Origin: Pseudomonas sp. GOM6
GTDB taxonomy: Bacteria > Pseudomonadota > Gammaproteobacteria > Pseudomonadales > Pseudomonadaceae
Reading direction: 5' to 3'
Length of the DNA stretch: 64,000 bases
Assembly (NCBI RefSeq): GCF_029537485.1
Contig: NZ_JARPUS010000004.1
Span: forward strand, 1-64,000
Shown: positions 43,401-52,698 of the stretch, piece after piece
Layout of the letters: each line of letters opens with the position of its first letter
How positions within the stretch are numbered: position 1 is the first letter of the stretch
The notes under the pieces: model-generated
Databases searched by the model: none
Seen by the model: the letters and a program-made list of their open reading frames with translations, nothing else
Told to the model about the DNA's origin: nothing
Made by a program: the position numbers and the translations under genes

Positions 43401-44629
43401 GTACAGCCGCAACCGTAATCGATCTGCTGGATGCCGTGCGTATTCGCATTGCCTCTCTGGCCGAGGCGAAGCAACGTTATGCCGCTGAGATAGCGCCGGA
43501 CTTTAACCTGGTAGATCACCTGCGCAATAACGAGGTGGCGCTATCGCGTTACCTGGGGCTTTTGCTGGATGTGCAGGGTGTACATGGCCAGGGCGAGCTG
43601 TTTTTGCGCGGCCTGCTCCAGCGGCTGGAGCGCCCAGGATTTGAGCCGCAGGATCTGCTACGCGTGGAGCTTGAGAAACGCACCCACAGCGGACGTTATC
43701 TGGATATCTACCTTGAGTTTCGCGGCGGGGTCATTGGCATCGAGAACAAGCCGTGGGCGGCCGATCAAAACAAGCAGTTAGAGGATTACGCAGGTTTTCT
43801 TCAGGCGTCGGCACGTGGCGGAGAGTGGCTGCTGGTGTATGCCTGCAATTGGGATCCGTCTGAGGCCAGCCTGAGTTCAGACAAGCGTGAGCAGCTTGAA
43901 GAGGCCGGTAACTTCTTACGCCTGGATTTTTTGCAGATTGCTGAATGGTTGGGAGAGTCCGCCTGCTTCGCCCGCGCACCCAAGGTGAGGCTATTTGTGG
44001 AGGCTCTCAGCGCTTATGTGCGCCAGCAGGTTAATGGAGAAATTGATGTGAGCGAGGCAGAGCAAATCAAGGCGGTGATTCTGCAAAAGCCTGAGCATCT
44101 GGAGGCGGCGCTAAAGGTGGCGCAATCCATCGATCAGGTGAAAGCCCAGCTGTTGACGGAGTTCAAACACTCGCTGGAGCAAGCCCTAGAGTCCGAAGGG
44201 CTGAGCTTGGTGTGGGATGGGCCGGAGCTGGCAAGCGGTCGTGCCTATGCTGGTTTTGGTGTGAAGCTGAACCTCGGGCACCGCCTACACCTGCGCTTCG
44301 AGTTCGCGGCTGCTCGGCTAAATACACTGGAGTGGGGTATTAGCCGCGACAACGCAGAGATCAAGCTTAATCCCGCCAATATTGAGGCCATTGCTGACGC
44401 CATGGACCGTGTTTTTGGGGTGGGGGAGCGTGGTGCTAACTGGCCCTGGTACATCGGTATTGGTACGCAGGATCACGTACTAAGTGATGCCGAGCGCAAT
44501 TGGGCAACTTCCGCAGAGCCTTGGTTACGCATTGCAGACAAGACCGAGCAGGGCTTTGTGAGCCGGCTTGTAAAGCTGGCACTAGAGGCCAGGGTTGCCC
44601 TGGCTGGGGTGGATGACGCAATGCGTTGA
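43397..44629 (+). CDS. PD-(D/E)XK nuclease-family protein
   Basis: A 410-residue protein with the catalytic pattern GRYLDIYLEFRGGVIGIENK: Asp near 102 and E-N-K near 116-118, followed by an aromatic helix QLEDYAGFLQASA. This is the PDDEXK_4 group. The C-terminal half (LHLRFEFAAARLNTLEWGIS) is a beta-rich domain of unknown role. The start overlaps the hsdS stop by 4 bp, so it is expressed with the methylase genes. It is an accessory nuclease of the restriction locus or a stand-alone defence gene; the dedicated R subunit is encoded further down. Confidence 0.8.
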   Translation: MSTAATVIDLLDAVRIRIASLAEAKQRYAAEIAPDFNLVDHLRNNEVALSRYLGLLLDVQGVHGQGELFLRGLLQRLERPGFEPQDLLRVELEKRTHSGRYLDIYLEFRGGVIGIENKPWAADQNKQLEDYAGFLQASARGGEWLLVYACNWDPSEASLSSDKREQLEEAGNFLRLDFLQIAEWLGESACFARAPKVRLFVEALSAYVRQQVNGEIDVSEAEQIKAVILQKPEHLEAALKVAQSIDQVKAQLLTEFKHSLEQALESEGLSLVWDGPELASGRAYAGFGVKLNLGHRLHLRFEFAAARLNTLEWGISRDNAEIKLNPANIEAIADAMDRVFGVGERGANWPWYIGIGTQDHVLSDAERNWATSAEPWLRIADKTEQGFVSRLVKLALEARVALAGVDDAMR

Positions 44630-44707
44630 TCTGGTTGATCGCCAGAAGTGGGATGTTGAGTAGGGCCCAAAGAGGCTCACCACTATTGATAAGTAGGGCT
44701 AGGGCAG

Positions 44708-46903
44708 ATGGACACTTCGACGTTACTCAGCTTATGGGACAGTGCTGATTCGGCACAAAAATTCGCTCCGACCTTTGTGGTTGGTTTGGTGGGCATTTTT
44801 TGTTTGCTGTATCTCGTGCATTACTTCTTCCGTTCGTTCTGGCTCAGCGGCCGGCTTAAAAAGCTGTCTAAGCAGATAGAGGCTGCTGGGGAGATTGCAC
44901 CCGCGCAGCGTCGCAAGGAGTTGGAGCAATTGTTCAAAGGCCATGCCTTTGAGCATGTGTGGCGCGAGTATTCAGAGACCCTGCATAACCAGTACGAGCT
45001 GCGTGATGGCGAGCAACGCTTGCTGCGCTCGCGGGCGACGGCAGGCGCGGCGAGCTTCTTCACGGCCCAGAACATGGTGGAAACACCGCTGGTGACCGAG
45101 TTTTACAAACACTTGCCGGGCATTCTGACTGGCATCGGTATCGTCGGTACCTTCTTTGGCTTGATGTTGGGCTTGCAGCACTTTGACCCGAGCACGCCGG
45201 AACAGGTCAATGCCAGCGTCGATAAGCTGCTTAAGGACGTGTTGTTTGCCTTCCTGGGTTCGTTCGTCTCGATCCTGGCTTCGATTGCCGTCACCCTGAC
45301 TGAGAAGTGGCGTTTGGGGCGTTGCTATCAACACCTGGAAGGACTGACTGAAAGCATCGATGGCTTGTTCGACAGCGGTGTGGGCGAGGAGTATCTGGCC
45401 GAGTTGGTTAAGTCGAGCAATGAAAGCTCAATCCAGACCCGCCAGCTCAAGGACAGCCTGGTCACCGATCTGCGCGAGATGCTGCAGAACCTGGTGGATA
45501 CCCAGGTGCGGGAAAGCCTCAAGCTGGCCGACACCCTGTCCGCCAGTTACCGCGATTCTGGTCAGGTGTTGGCTGAGCAGATTGGCGGAGCTATCGAAAG
45601 CAGCTTGAAGGCACCGTTAGAGCAGATTGCCGGCGCGGTGCAAACAGCCAGCGGCGACCAGAGTAATCAAGTGCAAGGGCTGCTCACGGATGTGCTGACT
45701 GCCTTTATGAGCAAGCTGGAGAGCACCTTCGGTCAGCAGTTCCATGGTTTGCACGAAATGCTAGGGCAGTCGGTTGCGGCCATGCAGTCCATGCAGCAGG
45801 GCTTTAACAGCCTGGTGGCGGATATGCGCTCGGCCGGTGAGGCCTCCTCGGAAAACAGCGCCAAGATGATCGCGCAGCTGCTGAGCGATATGCAGGCTGG
45901 GCAGAACAGTATGCAGGCTGGGATGAACGAGATGTTGGCCAACCTGCAGGCTTCCATCGCGCGTATCGGTAGCGAGGGTGAGGATGCTGGCGAGCGTATG
46001 GCCAAGCAACTGGAGAAGCTCTTTGCCGAGAGCGAAGCGCGCCAACAGGCTATGGCGGAAAATCTGCAGGCGTTTGTCGAGTCTATGCAGCAGAGCATGG
46101 GCCAGGGCCAGCAGGAGACCATGGCCAAGATCGCAGGCTCGGTCGAGGTGCTAGGCGAGCAGTTGGGTGGCTTGTTCAAGCAACTGGAGCACAACCGCAC
46201 GCAGATGGATCAGGCCAGCAAAGTGGCCCAGGTCGAGCTGCACCGCGGCACTCGCGAAATGGTTGGTGGGCTGGAGAAGCAGGTCGAAGAGCTGCTGACT
46301 GCTGTGGCCGAACAGAACGGCACCATGCAGGGCACCATCAAGCTGCTAAGCGCGCAAACCGAGCAGCATCTGCAAAGCATGCAGCAAGGCGCCGACAAAA
46401 TGCGCCTAGCGGCCGAGCGCTTTGATACCGCTGGGCAGAGTGTAAGTAAGGCCGGCGAAGCGACAGCGGGAGTGCTAGGTGCAATACAAGGCAGCAGCGC
46501 CGAGTTGGTCGGCGCCTCGCGCGAGCTGAACAGTGTGGTGGCGGACTATCGCAATAACCGTGAGGCGGTAAATCAGACGCTGGCGGTGCTGCAGGGGGTG
46601 GTCGCTAGCACCCAGGGCGAGGCGGCGGGCCGCAGCCAGTATCTGCAGGATCTCAAGCAGCAAGGTGAGAGGCTGCAGGCGCTGAACCGTGAGGTGAACG
46701 ATTACCTGGAGCAAATCAGTGGAGTGCTTGGTAAGGGCTTCAACGAATTCTCTGAGGGTATGGAGCGCAGCTTGCGGCAAACACTAGGCAAGTTGGATGA
46801 GGAGCTCGGGAGCGCAGTTACTCGGCTTGCAGGTGGCGTGGACACCATGAAAGAGAGCCTCGATGACTTCAGCGACATCATGGAACGTGTGCAGCGCAAG
46901 TGA
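44708..46903 (+). CDS. zorA: Zorya defence, MotA-like channel subunit ZorA
   Basis: A 731-residue protein: TM1 at about 20-41, TM2 at 136-156 (LPGILTGIGIVGTFFGLMLG) and TM3 at 177-197 (VLFAFLGSFVSILASIAVTL), then a very long coiled-coil tail rich in Gln, Met and Ala. This is the architecture of ZorA, which forms a five-to-two proton-driven motor with ZorB and projects its tail into the cytoplasm to signal phage attack. The length equals that of type I ZorA. It is the first gene of zorABCD. Confidence 0.92.
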   Translation: MDTSTLLSLWDSADSAQKFAPTFVVGLVGIFCLLYLVHYFFRSFWLSGRLKKLSKQIEAAGEIAPAQRRKELEQLFKGHAFEHVWREYSETLHNQYELRDGEQRLLRSRATAGAASFFTAQNMVETPLVTEFYKHLPGILTGIGIVGTFFGLMLGLQHFDPSTPEQVNASVDKLLKDVLFAFLGSFVSILASIAVTLTEKWRLGRCYQHLEGLTESIDGLFDSGVGEEYLAELVKSSNESSIQTRQLKDSLVTDLREMLQNLVDTQVRESLKLADTLSASYRDSGQVLAEQIGGAIESSLKAPLEQIAGAVQTASGDQSNQVQGLLTDVLTAFMSKLESTFGQQFHGLHEMLGQSVAAMQSMQQGFNSLVADMRSAGEASSENSAKMIAQLLSDMQAGQNSMQAGMNEMLANLQASIARIGSEGEDAGERMAKQLEKLFAESEARQQAMAENLQAFVESMQQSMGQGQQETMAKIAGSVEVLGEQLGGLFKQLEHNRTQMDQASKVAQVELHRGTREMVGGLEKQVEELLTAVAEQNGTMQGTIKLLSAQTEQHLQSMQQGADKMRLAAERFDTAGQSVSKAGEATAGVLGAIQGSSAELVGASRELNSVVADYRNNREAVNQTLAVLQGVVASTQGEAAGRSQYLQDLKQQGERLQALNREVNDYLEQISGVLGKGFNEFSEGMERSLRQTLGKLDEELGSAVTRLAGGVDTMKESLDDFSDIMERVQRK

Positions 46904-46917
46904 TCGGGAGCTAGCCA

Positions 46918-47655
46918 ATGTTCAACAAATCAGCTGCCCCGACTCGCGCGCGAGATGAAGGCGAAAAGCCTTTCTGGATCTCCTTTGCCGACCTGATGAC
47001 GGCGATGATGATTCTGTTTCTGGTGGTGATGGTGGCGTCACTGAGTTCGGTGACGCAGCGCATTCAGCAGGCCGAGCAGGGTGAGAAACAACGCGGCAAA
47101 GATATCGCCAAGCTGTGCGACGACTTGCAGCTCAAGGCGAGGAGTCGCAACCAGACCATCGTGGTGGACTGTCGAGATAACCGCATCAGTTTTGGTGAGG
47201 CGGGGCGCTTTGGGCAGAATCAGTACTTCCTCAATGAGAAAGGCCAGCAGGCGCTGCAGGACGTTGTGCCGTTGGTGCTAGACGCCGCTGACAGCGAAGA
47301 GGGGCGCAAGTGGCTCAAGCAGGTGGTGATCGAGGGATTTACCGATACTGACGGCTCTTACCTGTACAACCTGCACCTGTCGTTGCAGCGCTCTGAGTGG
47401 GTGATGTGCAGCTTGCTCGATAGCCGTAGCCCTGTGCAGCAAGGGCTTTCTGCTGAGCGCCAGCAGCAGATCCGTTCGATGTTCCTGGCCGGTGGGGTGT
47501 CGTTCAATAACGCGAAAGAAAGCAAGGAGGAGAGTCGGCGCGTGGAGTTGCGCATGCAGTTCTTTGGGTTGAAAGACAAGGAGCATGCCGCCACCGCAGA
47601 GGTGCCGGTTTTCGCTACAACGACGCTGGAAAAGTGCTCGTTGGAGATGCGCTAG
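46918..47655 (+). CDS. zorB: Zorya defence, MotB/OmpA-like subunit ZorB
   Basis: A 245-residue protein with a single membrane helix (FADLMTAMMILFLVVMVASL) that carries the proton-relay Asp25, followed by a periplasmic OmpA-like peptidoglycan-binding domain (VIEGFTDTDGSYLYNLHLSL, SRRVELRMQFFG). It anchors the ZorA motor to the cell wall. It starts 14 bp after zorA, and zorC begins directly after its stop codon. Confidence 0.92.
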   Translation: MFNKSAAPTRARDEGEKPFWISFADLMTAMMILFLVVMVASLSSVTQRIQQAEQGEKQRGKDIAKLCDDLQLKARSRNQTIVVDCRDNRISFGEAGRFGQNQYFLNEKGQQALQDVVPLVLDAADSEEGRKWLKQVVIEGFTDTDGSYLYNLHLSLQRSEWVMCSLLDSRSPVQQGLSAERQQQIRSMFLAGGVSFNNAKESKEESRRVELRMQFFGLKDKEHAATAEVPVFATTTLEKCSLEMR

Positions 47656-49293
47656 ATGAACCGCGCATTGTCGTCGCTGACCTCGGCTATTGCTCAAGGT
47701 CTGCAGCGCCAGCACGAGCGTACGGCGGATACTGGCCTTAGCGGGCTGGTTGCTTTGAAGCGTGCTGGCGCTGAGCTGGCGCGACGATTTGATCAGGCTG
47801 AGAAAGCGCTGGTGCCGCCACGGGAGAAGCGCCTGCAGGCACTTAACAAGTTCAAGCGCGAGCCAGAGAGCCTGGACTCTACCGAGTGGCGTCTGGTATT
47901 TGCCGGGCTGGCCGACGATGACGAAGTTAGCCTGCCGGTACTGGAAGACGACCAGTTGTTTGGCCGGGTGCATCAAAAGGTCGTCGGGCTTATCGAGCAC
48001 CAGACACTCACTCGCCGCGATTGGCTGGCGCTGTGTTTCAGCTACTTCGGTTATGACGAAGACAAGCCCGACGACAATCCCAACTGGTGTCTGTTGCGTG
48101 AGGATATTGACCACGGGTTTGACGCGGTTAAGCAGCGCTTGGGCCGCGAGAAAGACTGGATGCGGATTGTGGCCCATTACCGCGAGCTGTTTGGTGAGGG
48201 CGCTGGGGCTCAGCTGGCTGAGGAGATCTTTGACGGCAAGATTCAGGATCTTTCTGCATTGCAGGCGATCGCGCAGATCCCGGATGACAGCTGGCTATGG
48301 CGGCGCATCTTTGCTGTGTTGTTGTCGCGCATCTTTAACCTGGACGACGCGACCTTCTTGCAGCGTTTGCCGGAGCTCGTGCAGCTCGGTCAGTTGAACG
48401 CGCGTTATCTCAATGATGTGCTTAGCGCCTGCCTGACTCGTTACTACCACTCCTGCTATCGGGAACAGTCCTCTTCGTTGCTCAAGCAGGCAGCCCTGGA
48501 GCATTGGGGGAGCCCGCAGATGCGCTCCAAGCAAAATGCCTGGCTGCAGTATGTGGAGCAGCCGGTGTGCGCGATGGTGGTGGCCTGGTTTGCCAAGGAA
48601 GACCTGGAGCACTTCTTCACCTTGCTTAAGGGCGAGGCGGAGGTCGATCAGTCGCGCCTCTTTTACTGGCTGCGCTTTGCCAATCAGATGAGCTACACGC
48701 GCATTGTGATGGGCGGCGATGCCTGGCATGACCGGGGCAGTGATTTTGTGGCTTTCCGAGAGAAGAACAAGGGGCGTCTGAGCCAGCTAACTGGCGGGCC
48801 TAGCCACAATAATGCGGTGGTGATGCAGATCGGTAACTACTTCTTCGTGGAGTTCTCCGGCACGGGCAACGCTTGCTACGTGTATCGAGCCGATTCGGCA
48901 CCGTTCAACCCGGATAAGAGCGTCCTGGGCCTCGCTACCGAACTGAAGCAGCCAGCTCGTGCGCTGAAGCGTATGTCCCACTCACCGGCACCTCGCCGCC
49001 ACGATTTGGTTGAGGGGTGGTTGGATAAGTTCGATGTAGAGCTGCGGACGCTGGGTATCGTGCCGCAGTCAACCGGCAGTAGTTCTGCTTCGCCAAAGGC
49101 CGCCGGCAATTCGCTAGAAGCTCAGCTGGCTGAGCTGCTCTCGCCCGTGCAGTACCAAGTGTTTGATAACCGCAGCAAGGGTGGTGCCTATCAGGTCAAG
49201 CTGGCGCGTGATGACGCCCGTGCCAAGACCGCTTTGCTGCGACTGGGATTCAAACCCGTGAATAACAATCCGCTGCTGTTCTGGAGGAGCTGA
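47656..49293 (+). CDS. zorC: Zorya defence, ZorC
   Basis: A 545-residue protein with the EH_Signature region (WLQYVEQPVCAMVVAWFAKE, DLEHFFTLLKGEAEVDQSRL, FYWLRFANQMSYTRIVMGGD), which defines ZorC of type I Zorya, and a C-terminal extension (VQYQVFDNRSKGGAYQVKLA). ZorC binds DNA and recruits or controls the ZorD nuclease. It overlaps zorD by 1 nt (TGATG). Confidence 0.9.
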   Translation: MNRALSSLTSAIAQGLQRQHERTADTGLSGLVALKRAGAELARRFDQAEKALVPPREKRLQALNKFKREPESLDSTEWRLVFAGLADDDEVSLPVLEDDQLFGRVHQKVVGLIEHQTLTRRDWLALCFSYFGYDEDKPDDNPNWCLLREDIDHGFDAVKQRLGREKDWMRIVAHYRELFGEGAGAQLAEEIFDGKIQDLSALQAIAQIPDDSWLWRRIFAVLLSRIFNLDDATFLQRLPELVQLGQLNARYLNDVLSACLTRYYHSCYREQSSSLLKQAALEHWGSPQMRSKQNAWLQYVEQPVCAMVVAWFAKEDLEHFFTLLKGEAEVDQSRLFYWLRFANQMSYTRIVMGGDAWHDRGSDFVAFREKNKGRLSQLTGGPSHNNAVVMQIGNYFFVEFSGTGNACYVYRADSAPFNPDKSVLGLATELKQPARALKRMSHSPAPRRHDLVEGWLDKFDVELRTLGIVPQSTGSSSASPKAAGNSLEAQLAELLSPVQYQVFDNRSKGGAYQVKLARDDARAKTALLRLGFKPVNNNPLLFWRS

Positions 49294-52200
49294 TGCTTAA
49301 GCGATTTTTCTCAGGGAAGGGGCAGCGGACACAGCAAGCTGCTGCGGCACCCGTGGTTTGGGATGTGGAGGAGCAGGGGCTTTGCTATGTGCTGAGTCTG
49401 GCTAATGACGATGCGCATTGGCAGTTGGCCGCATACCTGGATCAGCTGTTTGAGGAGGATTTTGCTTCTCAGCTGAGTGACCGTTGGTTGCTGCCTTGGG
49501 ACTCGCTTTATCAGCTATTGGATGACCCAGAACACGCCAGTAGCTTGCAGTTGCTTGGTTTGCCTCCGTTGTCGAAGCTGCAGCCGCAACTAGCTAGCCA
49601 AGGCAGCTTGGCTGATGCCGGTTTCAAGGTATTCCAGACATGGCGTGATCCTGCTGGCGGCGCTGTCGTTGAGGTGGAGCGCTGTGGTGCCATTGTGCGG
49701 GTTGCCGATGGCGTAGAGTTGTTGCCGCGGGCTGTCTGGGAGCTGCTGCAAGCCGTGCGCGCTTTGCATGCTGCTCAGCAGCAGTCGCCGGGGGAGACAA
49801 CCAATCAGCTCGGTTGGTCGAACATCCGCAAGCTTGCCAAGCGTGCTGGTGCGGGGATGGATGGCTTCCTCGATAAGACCGTTGTGGTTAAGCCACAAAG
49901 CTTGAGGCTCAACCCCCGCAAAAGGATGGTCGGCACGACGCCAGTTATTGAGTTGGATGTGGCCTTTGATGGCCAGCCTAGCAATTGGCTTGCAAGCTTC
50001 GATGCCTATAAGCAGGTACAGGACAGTTACCGCGTACCGAGCGAGGATGGTTCTGTAACCCATGTACTGATCGAGCCTGAGGTGAAGGCGGTGCTAGAGT
50101 CGGTGCGCGCGCTGCCTGGGCGTCGCGTTGCTGGAGACGAGGCGGTATCCCTGCTGCGTAACCCTTTCAGCTTTATCGGGGATGAGGCTGCGAGGGTGGT
50201 GGACTCTGATGAGTACCAGAGCGCTCTGGCTGATGAAGGGATCTATTTCCACCGTTTTCGTCTTGAGCCGAAATTGGCTGAAGACGCAAAGACGATCCAG
50301 TCGGTCGAGCTCTTACTGGAGCCTATCTCGGCTACGCCGCTGCCTGAAGTGGTGTTGAGCTTTATCGCCCCCCATGAGCTGGCTCCTTTTGTACGTGCGC
50401 TTGAGGTGAACTTGGCGGCAGGTTTGCCCGCGAGTTCATGGCAGGGGCATGAACTGGAGTTGAGTGACTTCGATTTGGTGCAGCTGACAGGTGTCAAGGA
50501 GCTGCTGCGCGGCTGGCAGCGCCAGGCTGACGGCAAAGCCTTTGAGGCAGTGATCGATCTCTCCTCCTACGGTGACCGTGTGGTAGGTATCGGTGAGGCG
50601 GAGCGCATTACCTCTCCGTTCCTCGTCAAAGAGGCGACGGAGAACTGGTTGCCGGCAGAGATCAAAGACCTGGGTGTCGATGCGCAGCTGCTGGGTAAGT
50701 GGGACGCCTCGAGTCGAGAGCATTTCGAGGAGTTTGAGCAGCGTCTCGATGAAGCCCGTGCAGCGGGTGATGAGACCGTCTGCTTGCCTGGTACGGATTT
50801 GTCGCTGCCGCTCAAGGCGGCTGAGCAGCTGTTCGACACCTGGTCGAAGAAGCTCAATCCAGTCGAAGCACTTGCCACCCTTGGAACCACCAAGTCAGCA
50901 CGTGCGGTGCTGCAAATCGAAAACAATATCGAGGAGGCTAAATACGCTGAGCGCCGTAGAATGGCGCTAGAGGCGGGACATGACGCACACGCCGATCTAC
51001 CGGAATTGTTGCGCCCCGAAATTCAGTTGCGGGAGCACCAGCTGAAAGGTGTGGCCTGGATGCAGCATTTGTTCGGTCTCTCGCCAACCCATGTTGCCGG
51101 GTGCTTGCTGGCGGATGACATGGGCTTGGGAAAAACCATCCAGCTACTGACCTTTTTGGTGTGGTACCTAGAGAAGAATTCAGACGACAAACCCACCCTG
51201 ATCGTTGCTCCAGTGTCGTTGCTGGACAACTGGGAGCGTGAGCTTGAACGCTTTTTTTATGCCGATGCGTTGCCCGTATTGAAGCTGTATGGCGGCGCGC
51301 TGAGTGCGGTTAAGTTCAAGAAGGATGAAATTCCAGATGACCTCAGGGCGAAAGGCATCAAGAACCTGCTTCGTCCTGGCTGGATAGGTAATGCCCGTAT
51401 CGTGCTGACTACCTACGAGACGCTGCGTGATCAGGAGTTTTCCTTGGCCATGCAGCAGTGGGCGATCGTGGTCTGCGACGAGGCACAGAAGATCAAGAAC
51501 CCGGCCGCGCTGATTACCCAGGCGGCAAAGGCTATCCCGGCGCGTTTCCGTGTGGCTTGTACTGGTACCCCGGTAGAGAACACGTTGATCGATCTGTGGT
51601 GTCTGTTTGACTTCATTCAACCGGGATTTTTGGGCGGCCTAAATCAGTTTGGTCGTGAGTATCAGCGGCCCATCGAGGCAGGAACTGAGCGTGATAGCGG
51701 CGCGTTGGAGCGTTTGCGAGGTCTCATTCAGCCGCAAACGTTGCGGCGTACCAAGCAGGATGTGGCCAAGGATCTACCGGCCAAGCTGGTGGATAAGGCG
51801 TGCCGGCAGCTCAGCATGCATGCGCTGCAGCGTAATTTGTATTTGTCCGAAGTGGCCAGCTACAGCCAGAAGCAGCAAATGCAGGAGCTACTTGAGCAGA
51901 AGGAGAGCGGCATGCTTGGGCTGTTACACCGGCTCAAGCTGGTATGCGCTCATCCGTACAGCGTGCAGCCAGATCAGCGGTTGCGGGATCACTCACCGAA
52001 GCTGCAGTGGCTGCTGCAAACGCTTGAAGGCATCAAGCGCGCAGGCAATGGCGACAAGGTCATTGTATTTAGCGAGCTGCGCGATATTCAGCGCGAGCTG
52101 CAGCACGCCATCTACGAGCGTTTTGGCTTCAAAGCCACGGTGATCAATGGCGATACCAGCACTAGCAGCCAAAGTGCGCAAAGCCGGCAGAAGCTTATCG

Positions 52201-52538
52201 ATCAGTTCCAACAGCAGCCTGGGTTCTCTGTGATCATCCTCTCCACCGTTGCTGTGGGTTTTGGTGTGAACGTGCAAGCTGCCAACCACGTTATCCATTT
52301 CACTCGTTGCTGGAACCCGGCAAAAGAGGATCAGGCGACTGACCGTGCCTATCGCATTGGTCAGGAGAAGGATGTGTACGTTTACTACCCGACGGTACGG
52401 GATAACAGCATCCAGACCTTCGAGGCGACGTTGGATCAGTTGTTGGAAAAGCGGCGGGTGTTGGCGCAGGACATGCTGCACGGCTCTTCAGAGATCCAGG
52501 TGGCGGAGTTTGGTGAGCTGCTGAGGGCTCAGGGATGA
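49293..52538 (+). CDS. zorD: Zorya defence, SNF2-type helicase-nuclease ZorD
   Basis: A 1081-residue protein with a C-terminal SNF2/SWI2 motor: Walker A DDMGLGKTIQLL near 607, DEAQKIKN near 728, CTGTPVENTLIDLW, and motifs V-VI (VGFGVNVQAANHVIHFTRCW, DQATDRAYRIGQ). The N-terminal 550 residues are the ZorD-specific part. In type I Zorya ZorD degrades phage DNA after the ZorAB signal. All four type I genes are present and look intact. Confidence 0.92.
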   Translation: MLKRFFSGKGQRTQQAAAAPVVWDVEEQGLCYVLSLANDDAHWQLAAYLDQLFEEDFASQLSDRWLLPWDSLYQLLDDPEHASSLQLLGLPPLSKLQPQLASQGSLADAGFKVFQTWRDPAGGAVVEVERCGAIVRVADGVELLPRAVWELLQAVRALHAAQQQSPGETTNQLGWSNIRKLAKRAGAGMDGFLDKTVVVKPQSLRLNPRKRMVGTTPVIELDVAFDGQPSNWLASFDAYKQVQDSYRVPSEDGSVTHVLIEPEVKAVLESVRALPGRRVAGDEAVSLLRNPFSFIGDEAARVVDSDEYQSALADEGIYFHRFRLEPKLAEDAKTIQSVELLLEPISATPLPEVVLSFIAPHELAPFVRALEVNLAAGLPASSWQGHELELSDFDLVQLTGVKELLRGWQRQADGKAFEAVIDLSSYGDRVVGIGEAERITSPFLVKEATENWLPAEIKDLGVDAQLLGKWDASSREHFEEFEQRLDEARAAGDETVCLPGTDLSLPLKAAEQLFDTWSKKLNPVEALATLGTTKSARAVLQIENNIEEAKYAERRRMALEAGHDAHADLPELLRPEIQLREHQLKGVAWMQHLFGLSPTHVAGCLLADDMGLGKTIQLLTFLVWYLEKNSDDKPTLIVAPVSLLDNWERELERFFYADALPVLKLYGGALSAVKFKKDEIPDDLRAKGIKNLLRPGWIGNARIVLTTYETLRDQEFSLAMQQWAIVVCDEAQKIKNPAALITQAAKAIPARFRVACTGTPVENTLIDLWCLFDFIQPGFLGGLNQFGREYQRPIEAGTERDSGALERLRGLIQPQTLRRTKQDVAKDLPAKLVDKACRQLSMHALQRNLYLSEVASYSQKQQMQELLEQKESGMLGLLHRLKLVCAHPYSVQPDQRLRDHSPKLQWLLQTLEGIKRAGNGDKVIVFSELRDIQRELQHAIYERFGFKATVINGDTSTSSQSAQSRQKLIDQFQQQPGFSVIILSTVAVGFGVNVQAANHVIHFTRCWNPAKEDQATDRAYRIGQEKDVYVYYPTVRDNSIQTFEATLDQLLEKRRVLAQDMLHGSSEIQVAEFGELLRAQG

Positions 52539-52642
52539 ATGAGCGATTAAGCAACTTGAAACCCTATGGGCTGAACTTCCGACGTGTTGGCCAAAGACGG
52601 TACTTTGGTCGGCCGATGATGTGGATTTCACGCGCTGCTTGA
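52535..52642 (+). CDS. Possible 35-residue ORF at the end of zorD
   Basis: The ATG overlaps the zorD stop (ATGA). The product MNERLSNLKPYGLNFRRVGQ then RRYFGRPMMWISRAA is basic and aromatic. It contains the inverted repeat CCAAAG-acggta-CTTTGG (52574-52591), so the stretch could equally be a decayed spacer or a weak attenuator. No family recognised. Confidence 0.3.
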   Translation: MNERLSNLKPYGLNFRRVGQRRYFGRPMMWISRAA

Positions 52643-52698
52643 GCCAGCAGGGCCAGTCATGGCTGCGTTCGGCGTAATGGAACAACTGAGGTGCAGGA

